Notes: generated from the letters alone by a model not told the origin. Counted from the first letter of the stretch, positions 30,513 through 40,526 are shown. The stretch: 64,000 nt of DNA from Synechococcus sp. CB0101 (GCF_000179235.2 NZ_CP039373.1:1891860-1955859); one strand, 5' to 3'. A program made the numbers and translations.

Positions 30513-31894
30513 CCACCCAGCTTCTCCCGCAGCCCGGCCAACGGGCCGCGCGGGGTGGGCTGCTGGAGCGACCCATCAGCATTCACCTGGTCGCGGGCCG
30601 AGCCGCTCAGGCTGGTTTGCGGCGCAATCCGCTCCGGTGCCGGTGTTGCGCTGGGTGCAGCCGAAGGCGGCAATGACGGTTCAGGTGACACCGGCTGTTC
30701 CTTGACCTCTTCGGGCTCCGGCTCTGGGGAGGGCTCGTTGATGGCCTCCGTGGTGGTCTCCGTGGTGGTCTCCGCAGTGGCCGGTGCCGGCTCGGCCGCA
30801 GGAGGCACCGGGCTTGCTTCGGTTTGGGGGGCTTCGGCTGGCTCAGAGGCAGCGGGCTCGGGCTCGGCCAAGCCGTTGGCGCTTGGTTCGGGTTCTGGCT
30901 CCGGTTGAGGCTCAGGCTCGGCGGCCATGGGCTCGGGTTCTGGTTCAGGCTCAGCTACAGCTGCAGGCGGTGCCGGGGGCTCAGGGGCCTGTGCTTCGCC
31001 GGCCAGCAGCGCCAGATCGGTCGGGGAAAGCGTGGGGCGCAGCCAGGCCGGCTGGCTACCTGATCCGATCACCACCTCGCGCACCACACTGTTAAACGGT
31101 GGATTGAGGGGGTCGCCCCGACCATCGAGCAATTCCAGCTGCACCGCGTTGCTGCCGCGCTTGAAGCCCTTCAGCCACAGCGGCGTCTGACGGTCCACCA
31201 AAAAGCTGTCGCCATTCACGCTGATGCGCAGGCGCCAGCGGGCATCGTCGCCGCGCAGGTTCTGCAGGGGCGCATCGAGGAGCAACCAATCGATCAGCAC
31301 CGGCTCCATCGCCTGCGGGGCCTCCGGGCTGCTGGCAATCAGCTGGGCACTGCCGCTGGCGGGCAGTTCGGCGGCATTGCGGGCCACGCGGTGGACCCGG
31401 ATCTGGGTGCTGGCGCCTGGAGCCTTCACCGCCTCACCCCAGGGGCGGGCGGCATACACCGTGACCCGATGGCTGCCGGGTCTGAGATCCGGCATCGCCA
31501 CGGCGGCGGCGGCGTCGCTGCTGGTGATCCGAATCGGTGCCTGATCATCGAGCTGCACCACCAGATGGGGGCCCAGTCCAAGCGGGCTGGCATCGCTTAA
31601 GGGCCAGTCGCTCACTTGCAGCTTCAGGGTCCAGGGTCCAGCGGGCAGCAGGGCGTTGTCCTGCGGAGCCAGCACCCGCACCTGAGGTGCCCGATCATTC
31701 AGTCGTTCATTGAGCTGTTGCACGGCTCCCGGAGGCGCTACTTCCTGCAGCGCGCCGGAGGGTGCCGTGGCGTTGAGGTTGCTGGGGCTCGCCGCTGATG
31801 CATCTGGTGCGGTTTTGCTTCCGCAGCCCCCGCTCACCAGCGTGAGCACCACCAGCACCAGGGCTACGAGCGCCCGCCGTGGTGCCGCCAGCAT
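30509..31894 (-). CDS. Lipoprotein with Pro/Glu-rich C-terminus
   Basis: A 461-residue protein. The start at 31894 gives a lipoprotein signal: positively charged PRR, a hydrophobic run and a lipobox LVSGGC with Cys24; an ATG at 31987 would spoil this. Residues ~25-290 are a beta-rich extracytoplasmic part containing LPAGPWTLKLQVSDWPL and LRPGSHRVTVYAARPWGE, like envelope beta-sandwich domains. Residues ~290-430 are low-complexity repeats of P-E-P with A/S/T, a possible spacer across the periplasm or wall. Function unknown. It is translationally coupled to the cbiG-cobJ fusion, which may reflect packing only. Confidence 0.75.
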   Translation of the reverse strand: MLAAPRRALVALVLVVLTLVSGGCGSKTAPDASAASPSNLNATAPSGALQEVAPPGAVQQLNERLNDRAPQVRVLAPQDNALLPAGPWTLKLQVSDWPLSDASPLGLGPHLVVQLDDQAPIRITSSDAAAAVAMPDLRPGSHRVTVYAARPWGEAVKAPGASTQIRVHRVARNAAELPASGSAQLIASSPEAPQAMEPVLIDWLLLDAPLQNLRGDDARWRLRISVNGDSFLVDRQTPLWLKGFKRGSNAVQLELLDGRGDPLNPPFNSVVREVVIGSGSQPAWLRPTLSPTDLALLAGEAQAPEPPAPPAAVAEPEPEPEPMAAEPEPQPEPEPEPSANGLAEPEPAASEPAEAPQTEASPVPPAAEPAPATAETTTETTTEAINEPSPEPEPEEVKEQPVSPEPSLPPSAAPSATPAPERIAPQTSLSGSARDQVNADGSLQQPTPRGPLAGLREKLGG

Positions 31895-32025
31895 GGTGAT
31901 TCCTCCTAAGGCTCGTTTTGAGCTTGTTGAGCACAGTCTGCAGCGTTGCGGACAACAACCCGCTGCGCAAGTGGTGGTTGCTAACAAAAAAGCGCCTTTA
32001 TTTGCTTGCGTCGGCCTACATCAAG

Positions 32026-32045
32026 CGCGTAAACACGCGATTTTT
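32026..32045 (+). terminator. Terminator-like hairpin upstream of psaA
   Basis: A 5-bp stem CGCGT/ACGCG with loop AAAC is followed by A and five Ts. It would act only on a plus-strand transcript begun further left, although the gene there is on the minus strand. It could stop antisense reading from the lipoprotein promoter region or belong to a small RNA. Confidence 0.35.
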
Positions 32046-32105
32046 CGCTGATGTTTTGCTTCCGCGAGAGCTCAGTCCCTGACTGGCGCGGCTCCGGATT
32101 GAACC

Positions 32106-32149
32106 TTTGTAACTGCCAGGCCAAAGGGCTTGGAATTCACTTTTATACT
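32106..32149 (+). promoter_or_regulatory. Candidate psaA promoter with HLR1-like half-site
   Basis: TTTGTAAC at 32106-32113 is the reverse complement of the GTTACA half-site of HLR1, the element bound by RpaB. A good -10 box TATACT is at 32144-32149, 30 bp on. No -35 box is seen at the normal distance, as expected for an activator-dependent promoter. The leader to psaA would be about 205 nt. Confidence 0.5.
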
Positions 32150-32360
32150 TCCGCCAGCGGTCCCCTATCTGGGGCCCAAGCGCCAGTCATGAAAAGGGGT
32201 TTCGGCTTCGGCTGCACCTCCCGCTCATGCCGGCGCCCATGGGTGCATGCGGTTTTCCGCTGTGCCTGTGGCTCCACTGGCCTGTGGCCTCCGGCTTGCC
32301 GGTGCCCCGGGTCGGAAGGGTGGACCTCCACCTCGACCCCGTCCCTCGAGGAACGTCTCG

Positions 32361-34664
32361 ATGACCATCAGCCCACCAGAGCGTGGGAAAACGGCGAAGG
32401 CCCAGGTCGACCGGGTGAACAACCCGGCCACCTTCGAACTGTTCGGTAAGCCCGGCCATTTCGATCGCAGCCTTGCCAAAGGTCCCAAAACCACCACGTG
32501 GGTTTGGAACCTCCACGCCAACGCTCACGACTTCGACAGCCACACCAGTGATCTCGAAGAGGTCAGCCGGAAGATCTTTTCGGCCCACTTCGGTCACCTG
32601 GCCGTCATCTTCATTTGGCTGAGCGGTGCCTTCTTCCACGGCGCTCGCTTCTCCAACTACTCCGGCTGGCTGGCCGACCCCACGCACGTGAAACCCAGTG
32701 CGCAGGTGGTTTGGCCCGTGTTCGGCCAAGAAATCCTCAATGGCGATGTGGGTGCCGGTTTCCACGGCATTCAGATCACCTCCGGCCTCTTCCATGTGTG
32801 GCGGGCCTGGGGCATCACCAACGAAACGCAGCTGATGGCTCTGGCCATCGGTGCTCTGGTGATGGCCGGCTTGATGCTCAATGCCGGCGTCTTCCACTAC
32901 CACAAGGCAGCTCCCAAGCTCGAGTGGTTCCAGAACGTTGAGTCGATGCTCAACCACCATCTGGCCGGTCTGCTTGGTCTGGGCTCCCTGTCCTGGGCTG
33001 GACACCTGATCCATGTGTCGCTGCCCACGACCGCGCTGATGGATGCCATCGACGCCGGCAAGCCGCTGGCGCTGAACGGCAAAACCATCGCCACCTACGC
33101 CGACATTCCCCTCCCCCACGAGTTCCTGAATCAGGACCTCATCGCCCAGCTGTTCCCCGGTTTCGGTGCTGGCATCAATGCCTTCTTCACCGGTAACTGG
33201 GCCGCTTACAGCGATTTCCTCACCTTTAAAGGTGGTCTGAATCCTGTAACCGGCAGCCTGTGGATGAGCGATATCGCTCACCACCACCTGGCGATTGCGG
33301 TGCTGTTCATCGTGGCCGGTCACATGTACCGGACCAACTGGGGCATCGGCCATAGCATCAAGGAGATCCTCGAGGGCCAGAAGGGCGACCCCCTGCTGTT
33401 CCCCGCCTCCAACGGTCATGACGGTCTCTACGAGTTCATGACCACCAGCTGGCACGCCCAGCTGGCTGTGAACCTGGCGCTGCTGGGCTCGCTGAGCATC
33501 ATCGTTGCTCAGCACATGTATGCGATGCCTCCGTATCCCTACATCGGCATCGACTACCCGACCCAGCTGTCGATCTTCACCCACCACACCTGGATCGGTG
33601 GCTTCCTGATCGTTGGTGCCGGCGCCCACGCCGCCATCGCGATGATCCGCGACTACGACCCCGCCAAGCACGTGGACAACGTGCTCGACCGGGTGCTCAA
33701 GGCGCGTGATGCCCTGATCTCACACCTCAACTGGGTGTGCATCTGGCTGGGCTTCCACAGCTTCGGCCTCTACATCCACAACGACACCATGCGTGCCCTG
33801 GGCCGTCCCCAGGACATGTTCAGCGACTCCGCCATTGCCCTGAAGCCCGTCTTCGCGCAGTGGATTCAGGGTCTGCACGCTGCTGCTGCCGGTAGCACCG
33901 CTCCCAATGCCCTCGCCGGCGTGAGCGAAGTGTTCAACGGCACCGTGGTGGCCGTGGGCGGCAAGGTGGCTGCCGGTCCGATCCCCCTGGGAACGGCCGA
34001 CTTCATGGTCCACCACATTCACGCCTTCACGATTCACGTGACGGTGCTGATCCTGCTGAAGGGTGTTCTGTATGCCCGCAGCAGCCGCCTGGTTCCCGAC
34101 AAGGCGAACCTCGGTTTCCGCTTCCCCTGCGACGGCCCCGGCCGTGGCGGTACCTGCCAGGTGTCGGCTTGGGACCACGTGTTCCTGGGCCTGTTCTGGA
34201 TGTACAACTCCCTGTCGATCGTCATCTTCCACTTCTCTTGGAAGATGCAGAGCGACGTGTGGGGCACCGTCAACGCTGACGGAACCGTGTCTCACATCAC
34301 CAACGGCAACTTTGCCAACAGCGCCATCACGATCAACGGCTGGCTGCGTGACTTCCTGTGGGCTCAGGCCGCACAGGTGATCAACAGCTATGGCTCTGCC
34401 ACCAGTGCCTACGGTCTGATGTTCCTGGGTGCCCACTTCGTCTGGGCGTTCAGCTTGATGTTCCTGTTCAGCGGCCGCGGCTACTGGCAAGAGCTGATTG
34501 AGTCCATCGTCTGGGCTCACAACAAGCTGAAGGTTGCTCCCGCCATTCAGCCGCGGGCGCTCTCCATCACCCAGGGCCGTGCCGTCGGTGTTGCCCACTA
34601 TCTGCTGGGCGGCATCGCGACCACCTGGTCGTTCTTCCTGGCCCGCATCATTGCGGTCGGCTGA
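32361..34664 (+). CDS. psaA: Photosystem I P700 chlorophyll a apoprotein A1
   Basis: A 767-residue reaction-centre protein with eleven membrane helices in the thylakoid. The start at 32361 gives [16 protein letters not shown], the usual N-terminus. The F_X iron-sulfur cluster loop [18 protein letters not shown] is intact and supplies two cysteine ligands. Many histidines for chlorophyll are seen, for example [10 protein letters not shown]. With PsaB it binds P700, A0, A1 and F_X. It is followed by psaB 19 bp on. No frameshift is present. Confidence 0.99.
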   Translation: MTISPPERGKTAKAQVDRVNNPATFELFGKPGHFDRSLAKGPKTTTWVWNLHANAHDFDSHTSDLEEVSRKIFSAHFGHLAVIFIWLSGAFFHGARFSNYSGWLADPTHVKPSAQVVWPVFGQEILNGDVGAGFHGIQITSGLFHVWRAWGITNETQLMALAIGALVMAGLMLNAGVFHYHKAAPKLEWFQNVESMLNHHLAGLLGLGSLSWAGHLIHVSLPTTALMDAIDAGKPLALNGKTIATYADIPLPHEFLNQDLIAQLFPGFGAGINAFFTGNWAAYSDFLTFKGGLNPVTGSLWMSDIAHHHLAIAVLFIVAGHMYRTNWGIGHSIKEILEGQKGDPLLFPASNGHDGLYEFMTTSWHAQLAVNLALLGSLSIIVAQHMYAMPPYPYIGIDYPTQLSIFTHHTWIGGFLIVGAGAHAAIAMIRDYDPAKHVDNVLDRVLKARDALISHLNWVCIWLGFHSFGLYIHNDTMRALGRPQDMFSDSAIALKPVFAQWIQGLHAAAAGSTAPNALAGVSEVFNGTVVAVGGKVAAGPIPLGTADFMVHHIHAFTIHVTVLILLKGVLYARSSRLVPDKANLGFRFPCDGPGRGGTCQVSAWDHVFLGLFWMYNSLSIVIFHFSWKMQSDVWGTVNADGTVSHITNGNFANSAITINGWLRDFLWAQAAQVINSYGSATSAYGLMFLGAHFVWAFSLMFLFSGRGYWQELIESIVWAHNKLKVAPAIQPRALSITQGRAVGVAHYLLGGIATTWSFFLARIIAVG

Positions 34665-34683
34665 CCTCTCCTGACCTTTCCCA

Positions 34684-36894
34684 ATGGCAACGAAATTTCC
34701 TTCGTTCAGCCAGGGTCTGGCACAGGACCCGACAACCCGTCGTATTTGGTACGGGATCGCCACGGCTCACGACTTCGAGAGCCATGACGGAATGACGGAG
34801 GAGAAGCTTTACCAAAAGCTCTTCTCCACCCACTTCGGTCACCTCGCGATCATCGGCCTCTGGGTTTCGGGCAACCTGTTCCACGTCGCCTGGCAGGGCA
34901 ACTTCGAGCAGTGGGTCGCCGATCCTCTGCATGTCCGTCCCATCGCTCACGCGATCTGGGATCCCCACTTCGGCCAAGGCGCCATCACGGCCTTCACTCA
35001 GGCTGGCGCCTCCTCCCCGGTGAACATTGCGTACTCCGGCGTGTACCACTGGTGGTACACCATCGGCATGCGCACCAACGCCGAGCTGTATCAGGGTTCC
35101 ATCTTCATGATGATCCTGTCGGCCTGGGCTCTGTTCGCTGGCTGGCTGCACCTGCAGCCCAAGTTCCGGCCTTCCCTGGCCTGGTTCAAGAACGCTGAAT
35201 CCCGCCTGAACCACCACCTCGCGGTGCTGTTCGGCTTCAGCTCCATCGCTTGGGCCGGTCACCTCGTGCACGTGGCGATTCCTGAATCCCGCGGTCAGCA
35301 CGTGGGTTGGGACAACTTCCTGAATGTGCTGCCTCACCCCGCGGGTCTGGCTCCGTTCTTCACCGGCAACTGGGGCGTTTATGCCCAGAACCCCGACACC
35401 GCCTACCAGGTGTTCGGTACTTCAGAAGGCGCAGGCACCGCCATCCTCACCTTCCTGGGTGGTTTCCACCCTCAGAGTGAGGCCCTCTGGCTCACCGACA
35501 TTGCCCATCACCACCTGGCGATTGGCTGTCTGTTTGTGATTGCCGGCCACATGTACCGGACCAACTTCGGTATTGGCCACTCGATCCGCGAGATCCTCGA
35601 AGCCCACAACCCGCCCAAGGGCACCCCTGGTGACCTCGGCGCTGGCCACAAGGGTCTCTACGACACCATCAACAACTCGCTCCACTTCCAGCTCGGTCTG
35701 GCCCTGGCTTCCCTGGGCGTTGTGACCAGCCTGGTGGCGCAGCACATGTATTCGATGCCGTCCTACGCGTTCATCGCGAAGGACTACACCACGCAGGCTG
35801 CGCTTTACACCCACCACCAGTACATCGCCATCTTCCTGATGTGCGGTGCCTTCGCTCACGGTGCGATCTTCTTCATCCGTGATTACGACCCCGAAGCCAA
35901 CAAGGACAACGTCCTGGCTCGGATGCTCGAGCACAAAGAAGCGATCATCAGCCACCTGAGCTGGGTGTCTCTGTTCCTCGGTTTCCACACCCTGGGCCTC
36001 TACGTCCACAACGACGTGGTGGTGGCCTTCGGTACCCCCGAGAAGCAGATCCTGGTGGAGCCCGTGTTCGCACAGTTCGTGCAGGCCGCCTCTGGTAAGG
36101 CCATGTACGGCTTCGATGTGCTCCTCTCCAATGGCGCTAGCGCTGCTAGCAATGCCAGCGCCGCCTACATGGGCGGTTGGATGGATGCCATCAACGACGG
36201 TGGCAACGATCTGTTCCTGCAGATCGGCCCTGGCGACTTCCTGGTGCACCACGCCATCGCCCTGGGTCTGCACACCACCACCCTGATCCTGGTGAAGGGC
36301 GCCCTGGATGCCCGGGGTTCCAAGCTGATGCCCGACAAAAAGGACTTCGGCTACTCCTTCCCCTGCGACGGCCCCGGCCGTGGCGGCACCTGCGACATCA
36401 GTGCCTGGGACGCCTTCTATCTGGCTGTCTTCTGGGCCCTGAACACCGTGGGCTGGCTCACCTTCTACTGGCACTGGAAGCACCTCGCCATCTGGCAGGG
36501 CAACGTGGCTCAGTTCAACGAATCCAGCACCTATCTGATGGGCTGGTTCCGCGACTACCTGTGGCTCAACTCCTCTCAGCTGATCAACGGTTACAACCCG
36601 TATGGCAGCAACAACCTCGCCGTCTGGGCCTGGATGTTCCTGTTCGGTCACCTGATCTGGGCCACCGGCTTCATGTTCCTGATCTCCTGGCGCGGTTATT
36701 GGCAGGAACTGATCGAGACCATCGTCTGGGCTCACCAGCGCACTCCGCTCGCTAACCTGGTGGGCTGGCGCGACAAGCCCGTGGCTCTCTCGATCGTTCA
36801 GGCCCGTGTGGTTGGTCTGGCTCACTTCACCGTGGGCTACTTCGTGACCTACGCCGCCTTCCTGATCGCCTCAACTTCCGGCAAGTTCGGTTGA
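34684..36894 (+). CDS. psaB: Photosystem I P700 chlorophyll a apoprotein A2
   Basis: A 736-residue partner of PsaA. It begins [20 protein letters not shown] and carries the second half of the F_X site in [18 protein letters not shown]. The C-terminal domain contains [20 protein letters not shown] (cited to its first 20 residues) near the quinone and P700 region. Co-transcription with psaA is expected. Two hairpins follow the gene, the second a true terminator. Confidence 0.99.
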   Translation: MATKFPSFSQGLAQDPTTRRIWYGIATAHDFESHDGMTEEKLYQKLFSTHFGHLAIIGLWVSGNLFHVAWQGNFEQWVADPLHVRPIAHAIWDPHFGQGAITAFTQAGASSPVNIAYSGVYHWWYTIGMRTNAELYQGSIFMMILSAWALFAGWLHLQPKFRPSLAWFKNAESRLNHHLAVLFGFSSIAWAGHLVHVAIPESRGQHVGWDNFLNVLPHPAGLAPFFTGNWGVYAQNPDTAYQVFGTSEGAGTAILTFLGGFHPQSEALWLTDIAHHHLAIGCLFVIAGHMYRTNFGIGHSIREILEAHNPPKGTPGDLGAGHKGLYDTINNSLHFQLGLALASLGVVTSLVAQHMYSMPSYAFIAKDYTTQAALYTHHQYIAIFLMCGAFAHGAIFFIRDYDPEANKDNVLARMLEHKEAIISHLSWVSLFLGFHTLGLYVHNDVVVAFGTPEKQILVEPVFAQFVQAASGKAMYGFDVLLSNGASAASNASAAYMGGWMDAINDGGNDLFLQIGPGDFLVHHAIALGLHTTTLILVKGALDARGSKLMPDKKDFGYSFPCDGPGRGGTCDISAWDAFYLAVFWALNTVGWLTFYWHWKHLAIWQGNVAQFNESSTYLMGWFRDYLWLNSSQLINGYNPYGSNNLAVWAWMFLFGHLIWATGFMFLISWRGYWQELIETIVWAHQRTPLANLVGWRDKPVALSIVQARVVGLAHFTVGYFVTYAAFLIASTSGKFG

Positions 36895-36898
36895 TCCC

Positions 36899-36923
36899 AA
36901 GCGGCTGATTCCTTCAGCCGCTT
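36899..36923 (+). repeat. 10-bp stem hairpin after psaB
   Basis: AAGCGGCTGA pairs perfectly with TCAGCCGCTT around a 5-nt loop, starting 5 bp after the psaB stop. No T run follows. It may protect the 3' end of the abundant psaAB message; the terminator lies 37 bp further on. Confidence 0.7.
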
Positions 36924-36959
36924 CCCCTCACCTCTTGCCCTCTTCGAGGGACGACATCA

Positions 36960-36986
36960 GCCTCCGGCCTTGGCCGGGGGCTTTTT
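36960..36986 (+). terminator. Intrinsic terminator of psaAB
   Basis: A GC-rich 9-bp stem (GCCTCCGGC with GCCGGGGGC, one G-U pair) with a CTTG loop is followed by five Ts. Confidence 0.85.
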
Positions 36987-36998
36987 CGTGTGTTGCGC

Positions 36999-37163
36999 TC
37001 AGCGCTGGCTGGGTTGCCCCGCTAGCAACCAGGCCACCAGCGCCAGCAGCAGCCACGGCAGCCATGCCAGCTCGAGGAGCTCACTGCTGGCCTCCACGGC
37101 GGGCTCCAGTAGCCAGTGGTTGAACCCCAGCAGGGCTGCAATCAACAGGATCAGGGCGCTCAC
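36999..37163 (-). CDS. 54-residue membrane protein
   Basis: A short gene with a GTG start 6 bp after the sua5 stop codon. The predicted protein starts MSALILLIAALLGFNHWLL, has a central acidic stretch EPAVEASSELLE and a second hydrophobic run LAWLPWLLLALVAWLLAG, then ends QPSQR. It therefore looks like a hairpin of two membrane helices. It is the last gene of a run with thioesterase, dprA, prmC and sua5. Its stop is about 12 bp from the psaAB terminator of the opposite strand. I do not recognise the family. Tight spacing and a sensible composition support it as real. Confidence 0.6.
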   Translation of the reverse strand: MSALILLIAALLGFNHWLLEPAVEASSELLELAWLPWLLLALVAWLLAGQPSQR

Positions 37164-37169
37164 GGCAGT

Positions 37170-37766
37170 TCAGGCGTTGGCGCCGAGTTCTGGCGGCAGT
37201 AGAGCACCGGCGCGCAGAAGCTGCCACTGACCCGACGGGAGCCACTCGATCACGGTGCTGCCCTGGCCCGATGGAGCGGGCCAGGGCACGGGGGCCAGCT
37301 GGGCCACCTGGGGAAAGCGTTCAGCGGCTTCCTTGTGATCCAGGCAGGCCGGTTCTCCAGACCGGTTGGCGCTGGTGGTGGCGAGGGGGCCGCTCAGGGT
37401 CAGCAATTCCAGGGCCGCTGGGCAGGCCGGCAACCGCAGGCCGAGCGTGCTGCCGCCGGGATTGAGTTGCTCGAGCCAGGTGCCCCTGGCGGGTAACACC
37501 AGGGTGAGGGCGCCGGGCCAGTAACGATCAGCCATGTGCTGCCAAGCCGGCTCGATCGGTTGCCCCAGGCACTCCAGCAGTGCCTGGCCAGTGGCGGCCA
37601 TCAGGATCACCGGCTTGTGGCGCGGCCGCTGCTTCAGCTCCCACAGCAGCTCCGCCGATTCGGGCTTGGTGGCCAGGGCCGGGAGCGTATCGGTGGGGAA
37701 TAGCGCGGCTTCGCCCGCCTGCAGCCTGTGGGCCAGATCGCTCGGGCTGCAGCTGAGGCTCGACAT
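37170..37766 (-). CDS. Sua5/YrdC-type L-threonylcarbamoyladenylate synthase
   Basis: A 198-residue protein of the YrdC fold, which makes threonylcarbamoyl-AMP for the t6A37 modification of ANN-decoding tRNAs. Seen are AALFPTDTLPALATKP (usual PTDTVYGL is altered to PTDTLPAL), KQRPRHKPVILM with the K-x-R substrate motif, WPGALTLVLP and TTSANRSGEP. The altered PTDT region is also found in picocyanobacterial homologues as I recall. It has no C-terminal Sua5 domain. It follows prmC by 19 bp, pairing two translation-fidelity genes. Confidence 0.88.
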   Translation of the reverse strand: MSSLSCSPSDLAHRLQAGEAALFPTDTLPALATKPESAELLWELKQRPRHKPVILMAATGQALLECLGQPIEPAWQHMADRYWPGALTLVLPARGTWLEQLNPGGSTLGLRLPACPAALELLTLSGPLATTSANRSGEPACLDHKEAAERFPQVAQLAPVPWPAPSGQGSTVIEWLPSGQWQLLRAGALLPPELGANA

Positions 37767-37785
37767 GGCTGAGGGGATCCGTTGA

Positions 37786-38688
37786 TCAGGGTGTAGCGCC
37801 TGGCCGCTGGCCGCTGGCGAAGCGCCAGATTCCTTCGAGGTCGCGGTGGGGGCTCACCTGCTCCAGCCCGGCCCCATTGAGCAGGGCCAAAACGGCCTCG
37901 CTTTGGTCGTGGTGGTGCTCCAGCAGCAACCATCCGCCCGGGGCGAGATGGGCAGCTGCACCCGCTGCGATGGCTCTGATGGCCTCAAGGCCATCACCTC
38001 CGCCATCAAGGGCTAGTGCTGGTTCGTGATCGCGCACGGTGGGCTCCAGTTGCTTCCACACCGCTGTTGGGATGTAGGGAGGATTCGAGATCACCAGATC
38101 CAGCTGGCCCGCCCAGTCCGCCAGTGGGGCCCACCAGTTGCCCTGCCGAAGCTCCACGCGTTCAAGCAGGTGGTGCTTGCTGAGATTTCGCTGCGCCAGT
38201 GCCAGCGCTTCGCTCGATTGATCGACCGCCACCCCGCGGCTCCCCGGCCAGCAGCGGCCCAGGGCTACCGCCAGGCATCCAGAGCCGGTGCCCAGATCAG
38301 CCCAGTGCAGCGGGCTTGCTCCGCTTGGTGCATCGCCACTGCTGCTCAGCCGTTGCTCCGCCAGCTCGACCAGCAGTTCTGTTTCTTGGCGCGGGATCAG
38401 GGCGCCAGGCTGCACCTCCAGTTCCAGATCGCGCCAGGGGCATCGCCCCACCAGGTATTGCAAGGGCGTACCGCTGTTCAGGTGCTGCTGCCAGAGCAAC
38501 TCCAACCGCGGCAGCGGCGCCTCCAGCTCCACGGATTGATCCGGATACAGCCGCAGCTGCTGCAGGGTTTGCCAGCGGATGCCGCCTTCGAGATCCAAGA
38601 GCCAATCGAGCTGGCTGGCTTCACCACCGGCCTCCAGCTGCCTGCGCCGCCACTGCAGAAGTTCAGCTGCGGCAAGCGTGGTGGCCAT
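37786..38688 (-). CDS. prmC: Peptide chain release factor N5-glutamine methyltransferase
   Basis: A 300-residue HemK/PrmC methyltransferase that modifies the GGQ glutamine of release factors. The N-terminal helical domain (with PLQYLVGRCPWRDLELEV) precedes the SAM-binding DLGTGSGCLAVALGR and the catalytic NPPY in DLVISNPPYIP. The QET motif IPRQETELLVE is also present. It lies 25 bp after dprA on the same strand. Confidence 0.95.
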   Translation of the reverse strand: MATTLAAAELLQWRRRQLEAGGEASQLDWLLDLEGGIRWQTLQQLRLYPDQSVELEAPLPRLELLWQQHLNSGTPLQYLVGRCPWRDLELEVQPGALIPRQETELLVELAEQRLSSSGDAPSGASPLHWADLGTGSGCLAVALGRCWPGSRGVAVDQSSEALALAQRNLSKHHLLERVELRQGNWWAPLADWAGQLDLVISNPPYIPTAVWKQLEPTVRDHEPALALDGGGDGLEAIRAIAAGAAAHLAPGGWLLLEHHHDQSEAVLALLNGAGLEQVSPHRDLEGIWRFASGQRPGATP

Positions 38689-38713
38689 GCAGCAACCCTA
38701 AGCAGGGGTGGCT

Positions 38714-39961
38714 TCAGCACGGCCGCCACCACAGCCCCGGTTCACTGCGCAGCACTCCCGCCAGTTCCAGCCGCAGCAGCCGTTCACTGATCACCCCTGG
38801 AGCCAGCCGCAGCCGATCACACAATTGATCCAGGGAGGCACCTGCGCCCAAGGCGGCCAGCAGTGCGGCTTCTCGCTGCAGCAGGGGCGCGGCGGCTGGT
38901 CCAGCAGTGCTGCTGCGGGGTGGCCTGAGCGGCCCCACTCCGAGGCTGGTGGTGAGATCGCTGGGGTTGAGGAGTGGCGTGGCCCCTTGCTGCAGCCAGC
39001 GGTTGCTGCCTGCGGCGCTGATGCGGCCGGCATCAGCCGGCACCACCCAGATCGGCATGCCCAGCTCCCAGGCGAGCTCAGCTGAATGGAGCGCTCCGCT
39101 GTTGGCGGGGCATTCCACCAGCACCAGCGCTTGAGCGAGCCCCACCTGCAGTCGATTGCGCAGGGCGAAGTGGCCGGCGCGCCCCGGGGTGCCTTCCGGT
39201 AACTCACTCACCAGCACCCCCTGCTCGGCCACGGTTGCCTGCAGCTGGCCGTGATGGCGGGGATAAACGCGGTTGAGCGGCGTGCCCAACACCCCGACAG
39301 GGCAGCCTCCGGCTTCCAGGCAGCCCTGGTGGGCCGCCGCATCGATCCCCTCCGCCAGCCCACTTACCACCGGCCAGCCGGCTTCGGCGAGGGCCCGCCC
39401 GATTTGGCGAGCCATGGTGAGGCCATGGCGGGAGGGGCGCCGTGTGCCCACGACTGCCACCGCCTGGCTTTGGCTCAGGGCAGACCACCTCGACCCTTGG
39501 CCTCGCCAGAACAGCTGAAGCGGTGGTCGCTCGAGCTGCAGCATGGCCTCCGGGTAGGTGAGATCAGAGGGGAGCAGGCATGCGGGCGTTGCCCAGCGCT
39601 GCCGTTGCTCCGCGCTGGGTGGCTCACTGATGGGTGCTGGCCCGTGGCTGCTGCGGTAGCGCTCCAGCGCCTCGAGCTCCCGCTGGTGCAGGCGCGTGTG
39701 GCCGCTCAGCCCATGGATCAGGTTGGCTGCACTGGCGCCCCAGGCCAGCTCAAGGCTGCCGAACATCGCCTCCAGTCGCTCCAAGCGCTGCCAGCCGATG
39801 CCAGGGCAGCTCGACCACAGCAGCCGCCATAGGCGTTCGCGTTCAACGCTGGGATCGTGCCCCCGCTGCTGCCGCCGGCCGGCTCGGAGCTGCCGGTGTT
39901 TCTGGGAACCCTTGGGGGCCGTGCTGGCCGCAGCGAATGGCGCCCGCAGCAGTTCTCCCAT
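38714..39961 (-). CDS. dprA: DNA-processing protein DprA
   Basis: A 415-residue Smf/DprA protein that loads RecA on incoming single-stranded DNA in natural transformation. The Rossmann-like core shows VAVVGTRRPSRHGL, VVSGLAEGIDAAAHQGCL, GTPLNRVYPRHH, RAGHFALRNR and NSGALHSAEL. A winged-helix-like C-terminal domain follows (LDQLCDRLRLAPGVISERLL). The N-terminus up to about residue 40 is poorly conserved, so a later start is possible. With the ComF-like gene at 49.8 kb it suggests transformation competence. Confidence 0.92.
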   Translation of the reverse strand: MGELLRAPFAAASTAPKGSQKHRQLRAGRRQQRGHDPSVERERLWRLLWSSCPGIGWQRLERLEAMFGSLELAWGASAANLIHGLSGHTRLHQRELEALERYRSSHGPAPISEPPSAEQRQRWATPACLLPSDLTYPEAMLQLERPPLQLFWRGQGSRWSALSQSQAVAVVGTRRPSRHGLTMARQIGRALAEAGWPVVSGLAEGIDAAAHQGCLEAGGCPVGVLGTPLNRVYPRHHGQLQATVAEQGVLVSELPEGTPGRAGHFALRNRLQVGLAQALVLVECPANSGALHSAELAWELGMPIWVVPADAGRISAAGSNRWLQQGATPLLNPSDLTTSLGVGPLRPPRSSTAGPAAAPLLQREAALLAALGAGASLDQLCDRLRLAPGVISERLLRLELAGVLRSEPGLWWRPC

Positions 39962-40009
39962 GCACCCAATCTCGCCAGTACGTCAGTACTATAGCGAGAG
40001 CGGTGGGTC

Positions 40010-40459
40010 TCAGTCTGGGCCTCGCTCCAGTTGTTGGAGGGCTTGGCTCAGGGTCTGGGGGAGTCGGCGCATCAGCTTGCGTTGCCCCGCTCCGGCTGAC
40101 AAATCCACCAGCACCAGCTCCACCGAGGCCTCGGCTGCCACGCTGCCATCGGCTTTGAGGAAGGCGCTGCGCCAAGGCAGCTTCACCCCTTGCCGCGCCA
40201 GCACCCAGCTGCACACGCACACCTCCTCGCCATGGAGAAGGGCCTGGCGGTACTGGATGGAGAGGCTCACCACCGGCAATTCCAGGCCTTCTGCCGATAG
40301 ATCCGCGTAGGCCAGGCCGGCGGCGCTGAGAGCTTCCACGCGGGCTTCCTCGAGCCAGCTCAAATAGGCTCCGTGCCACATCACGCCGGCATGGTCGGTG
40401 TGTTGGGGCAGCACGCGCCGGATCAGGCGCCAGGGTTGCGGTTGTTGTTGCTCCGTCAC
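40010..40459 (-). CDS. Hotdog-fold thioesterase (4HBT type)
   Basis: A 149-residue acyl-CoA thioesterase. A GTG at 40459 is chosen because it starts VTEQQQPQPWRLIRRVLP just before the domain; upstream in-frame sequence overlaps the divergent stress gene. The family pattern QHTDHAGVMWHGAYLSWLEEAR contains the catalytic Asp of the 4-hydroxybenzoyl-CoA thioesterase class (cited in part as HTDHAGVMWHGAYLSWLEE). In cyanobacteria such proteins include 1,4-dihydroxy-2-naphthoyl-CoA thioesterase for phylloquinone; that specific role is a guess. It is first in the run to dprA, 48 bp upstream of it. Confidence 0.8.
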   Translation of the reverse strand: MTEQQQPQPWRLIRRVLPQHTDHAGVMWHGAYLSWLEEARVEALSAAGLAYADLSAEGLELPVVSLSIQYRQALLHGEEVCVCSWVLARQGVKLPWRSAFLKADGSVAAEASVELVLVDLSAGAGQRKLMRRLPQTLSQALQQLERGPD

Positions 40460-40526
40460 GGTGTTAGCTGCGGTTGGTCCGCGGCGGCGGATCAGCCATA
40501 GGCTGCCCGAGCGCGTTGCAACGGCT

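Larger units (their letters stand above)
31895..32360 (+). other. 466-bp psaA upstream region
   Basis: No gene is supported; an open frame runs upstream of psaA in phase but lacks family similarity. The stretch is AT-richer than its surroundings. It holds an HLR1-like half-site and -10 candidate (32106-32149), a small hairpin with a T run (32026-32045), and a leader of about 200 nt before psaA. The minus-strand lipoprotein promoter must lie at its left end. Confidence 0.6.

Noticed and set aside
32247-32360. N-terminal extension of psaA
   Set aside because: In frame but proline/arginine-rich and unlike any PsaA; the conserved N-terminus starts at 32361.
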